A stretch of 6,878 nt of DNA. It comes from Porphyromonadaceae bacterium. Its GTDB lineage: Bacteria > Bacteroidota > Bacteroidia > Bacteroidales > Paludibacteraceae. Of the stretch, positions 6,673 to 6,878 are shown one piece after another (position 1 is the stretch's first letter; every line of letters starts with the position of its first letter). The DNA is taken from positions 1 through 6,878 of the forward strand of contig CAJPPQ010000063.1 in assembly GCA_905372605.1 (NCBI GenBank), given 5' to 3'. The position numbers and the translations under genes were made by a program. A model generated the notes under the pieces. It was not told where the DNA came from, did no database searches, and saw only the letters and a program-made list of their open reading frames with translations.

Positions 6673-6680
6673 CAAAGTTA
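6673..6680 (-). promoter_or_regulatory. Promoter -7 box for the BASS transporter gene
   Basis: The minus strand reads TAACTTTG followed by CA, an exact match to TAnnTTTG. No TTTG is visible at the expected -33 position (around 6697-6703), so the promoter may be weak or helped by a regulator. Transcription start near 6666 gives a leader of about 16 bases to the ATG at 6650, and essentially none to the ATG at 6665. Confidence 0.55.
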
Positions 6681-6757
6681 ATCTAAATTATTTTATCGAC
6701 GATAATCTTTATCTGCGCGGAAACATTATAACGATAGATAACTCAAGCATTTTTTAC

Positions 6758-6792
6758 AAAAAAGAGAGCTAACCCTCTCTCGGGAAAGCTCT
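6758..6792 (-). terminator. Intrinsic terminator after tRNA-Phe
   Basis: Read on the minus strand, AGAGCT (6792-6787) pairs with AGCTCT (6770-6765). Inside this, a UU/UU internal loop surrounds CCC (6784-6782) paired with GGG (6775-6773), closing the loop GAGAGA. A C and a run of six T residues (6763-6758) follow directly. A second, mutually exclusive stem is possible: AGAGAG (6780-6775) with CTCTCT (6768-6763), also directly before the T run. The element is 34 bases after the tRNA 3' end and should end its transcript before the transporter gene. Confidence 0.8.
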
Positions 6793-6825
6793 TTCTCATG
6801 AAAAAGTTTGTGTTTATTTTTGAGG

Positions 6826-6878
6826 TGGTGCCTCCAAGAATCGAACTAGGGACACACGGATTTTCAGTCCGTTGCTCT
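6826..6878 (-). tRNA. tRNA-Phe(GAA), 3' part (5' end outside window)
   Basis: About 53 bases of the tRNA are present, from the end of the D arm to the discriminator base. The anticodon stem pairs ACGGA (6872-6868) with TCCGT (6860-6856) around the loop CTGAAAA. The anticodon GAA lies at 6865-6863 and decodes UUC and UUU. The variable loop is GTGTC, the T loop is TTCGATT (6845-6839), the acceptor 3' strand is AGGCACC (6833-6827), and the discriminator A is at 6826. The next bases are CCT, so the CCA tail is not encoded and must be added after transcription. The T stem has a central U-U mismatch (6848 against 6836). The acceptor 5' strand and most of the D arm are beyond the window. Confidence 0.95.

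Noticed and set aside
6238..6675. 145-codon minus-strand open frame overlapping the transporter start
   Set aside because: It is the +1 shadow of the transporter gene; its product has no family features, whereas the transporter frame has clear BASS motifs.
6836..6848. U-U mismatch in the tRNA-Phe T stem as a sign of a tRNA pseudogene
   Set aside because: From memory, Bacteroidota tRNA-Phe genes commonly carry a mismatch at this pair, and all other visible arms are intact.

Overview
The window reads as chromosomal DNA of a Bacteroidota bacterium, most likely of the order Bacteroidales. Three intergenic sites match the Bacteroidota promoter -7 box TAnnTTTG, and none of the genes has a strong Shine-Dalgarno site. 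The protein families are typical of the phylum: a GldJ-type SUMF1 lipoprotein, an Lnb/DUF4105 membrane protein, and a Bacteroidales-type AlkP-fold protein. The tRNA-Phe lacks an encoded CCA. Every supported gene lies on the minus strand, so transcription runs from high to low coordinates.

Layout in transcription order: (1) the 3' part of tRNA-Phe(GAA) enters from the right edge and is followed by an intrinsic terminator (about 6758-6792). (2) A BASS-family transporter gene (5763-6650) has its own -7 box at 6673-6680. (3) After a 195-base AT-rich gap carrying a good promoter (5628-5656) comes a monocistronic GldJ-like lipoprotein gene (4116-5567), closed by a long, nearly perfect hairpin terminator (4051-4083). 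(4) A new promoter (3918-3925) starts a tight cluster: a secreted LysM glucosaminidase (2896-3864), an Lnb-type lipoprotein N-acyltransferase (1682-2878, 17 bases later), and an AlkP-superfamily protein (96-1682) whose start overlaps the Lnb stop by one base (TAATG). (5) 41 bases further on is the start of a glycyl-tRNA synthetase gene (1-54), cut by the left edge.

The theme is cell-envelope biogenesis: peptidoglycan cleavage, lipoprotein N-acylation, and an outer-membrane lipoprotein linked to gliding and type IX secretion, next to translation genes. If the Lnb call is right, the GldJ-like lipoprotein encoded just upstream would be one of many client substrates. No gene-free stretch exceeds 300 bases; the longest is 3865-4115, which holds a promoter and a terminator. 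I see no mobile element, CRISPR array, toxin-antitoxin pair, defence island or pseudogene.

The most interesting points are that the AlkP-fold protein appears to have lost most catalytic and metal-binding residues and is translationally joined to an Lnb-type acyltransferase gene, and that the BASS transporter appears to lack the usual sodium-binding residues. I do not see a clearly new multi-gene system.
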